64,000 nucleotides of DNA from Halorubrum rubrum (GTDB taxonomy: Archaea; Halobacteriota; Halobacteria; Halobacteriales; Haloferacaceae), in the NCBI RefSeq assembly GCF_024494685.1, contig NZ_JANHDM010000001.1, positions 186,001 through 250,000 of the forward strand, given 5' to 3'. Every line of letters begins with the position of its first letter. Positions within the stretch are counted from its first letter, which is position 1. Shown here in pieces: positions 63,465-64,000 of this stretch. The position numbers and the translations under genes were made by a program. Under the pieces are notes generated by a model, which saw only the letters and a list, made by a program, of their open reading frames with translations, did not search any database and had not been told where the DNA came from.

Positions 63465-64000
63465 TCACGACCGCTGGTGGAGCCAGAACTCCTCGGACTC
63501 GGTGGTCTCCTTTTTGAAGATCGGCACCTCGTCCTTGAGTCGGTCGATCCCGTCCTCGACGGCCCGAAACGCCTCCGCGCGGTGGCCCGCGAGGACGACC
63601 ACGAAGACGATGTCCTCGCCGGCCTCGATCACGCCCGTTCGGTGGTGGAAGGCCACCTCGAAGACGCCCTCCCGGTCCGTCAGCTCCGCGGCGATCGCGT
63701 CCATCCGCTCGCGGGCGACGCCCTCGTACTTCTCGAAGGCGAGGTGGGTCGTCCGGTCGTCCTCGGGCGCGTCCCGCGCGCGGACCCGCCCGGTGAACGT
63801 CGCGATCGCGCCCGAGCGCTCCGCGTCGGCCGACCGCTCGACGCGGTCCACGAGCAGTTCGCGGGTGATCCACGGCTCCGCGCGCTCAAGCCCCGAGAGG
63901 AGTTCCCCGACGTCGACGTCGTCGGGGCGCTTCCCTCGGGCGATCACGTCGCCGGGCGCGTCGTCCGGATCGGCGTCGGGACCCAGAAGCACCGTCGGGA
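63465..64000 (-). CDS. moaE: Molybdopterin synthase catalytic subunit MoaE domain, 5' end beyond window
   Basis: The MoaE core is complete: SGAIATFTGRVRARD, HLAFEKYEGVARERMDAIA, VFEVAFHHRTGVIEAGEDIV and the C-terminal VPIFKKETTESEEFWLHQ with the catalytic Lys. It makes molybdopterin by sulfur transfer. Upstream of the domain the frame stays open to base 64000 with VLLGPDADPDD. In haloarchaea MoaE is commonly fused to an N-terminal MobB-like GTPase domain, and this 60-residue extension fits the end of it. A GTG at 63992 is therefore unlikely to be the true start. Confidence 0.9.
   Translation of the reverse strand, partial: PTVLLGPDADPDDAPGDVIARGKRPDDVDVGELLSGLERAEPWITRELLVDRVERSADAERSGAIATFTGRVRARDAPEDDRTTHLAFEKYEGVARERMDAIAAELTDREGVFEVAFHHRTGVIEAGEDIVFVVVLAGHRAEAFRAVEDGIDRLKDEVPIFKKETTESEEFWLHQRS

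Noticed and set aside
1-64000. CRISPR array
   Set aside because: No regularly spaced short repeats with unique spacers. The only regular tandem array (6420-6590) is a coding 36-bp repeat without spacers.

Overview
The window is a GC-rich chromosomal segment of a haloarchaeon, most likely Halorubrum or a close relative. The evidence is the very acidic proteome (Asp/Glu-rich proteins with few Lys), the archaeal ribosomal super-operon order, class I lysyl-tRNA synthetase, F420 biosynthesis (CofD), B12-dependent ribonucleotide reductase, many small zinc-ribbon proteins, and TATA boxes about 25-30 bases before start codons (leaderless transcripts). The genus is inferred from protein character only.

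Layout. 1-9.1 kb is mostly on the minus strand: citG-like/dus-like/cofD, an isoaspartyl peptidase, icd on plus, a 44-residue zinc protein, a sensor kinase, a zinc-ribbon protein with an expanded 36-bp tandem repeat, and the lysS-pyrH pair. 9.2-17 kb holds an acyl-CoA carboxylase subunit, an orphan protein, a cysteine-free peroxiredoxin-like protein, a small membrane protein, tRNA-Gly(GCC), an ArsR-like regulator divergent from a CARF-like regulator, and a molybdopterin oxidoreductase. 17.2-31.6 kb is the intact S10-spc-type super-operon: a SPOUT methyltransferase, L3 to L15 with rnp1 embedded, then secY. 32-36.5 kb holds trm1, a YihY/coiled-coil membrane ORF, a PAP2 phosphatase and a Ca/Na exchanger. 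36.6-48.8 kb holds glnA divergent from an Lrp regulator, an M20 amidohydrolase, pgk and gap, Hsp20, an ATP-grasp ligase, eIF1A, an FeS photolyase and an aldo/keto reductase. 50.3-64 kb holds nrdJ, the Cdc48 operon, an alpha/beta hydrolase, DUF2391, a second Hsp20 with UbiB, FkbM methyltransferase, a site-2 protease and the MoaE end of a molybdenum-cofactor gene cut by the window edge.

Repeats. Two sequence-identical 357-bp elements lie in opposite orientation 33 kb apart (16353-16709 and 49891-50247). Each has IS200/IS605-like subterminal hairpins and a chain of internal hairpins, so it looks like a non-autonomous mobile element whose sequence could fold as an RNA. Each sits at the same end, and in the same orientation, of a copy of a second intergenic repeat family with six recognisable copies in the window. 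No transposase, integrase or CRISPR array is present.

Most noteworthy: the paired structured elements and their possible link to TnpB guide RNAs; a foreign-looking AT-rich tract in nrdJ that stops at the NPCGEQ site where inteins are known to insert; an inverted repeat between TATA box and start codon of the cdc48 operon; and a CARF-like regulator without any CRISPR neighbour.
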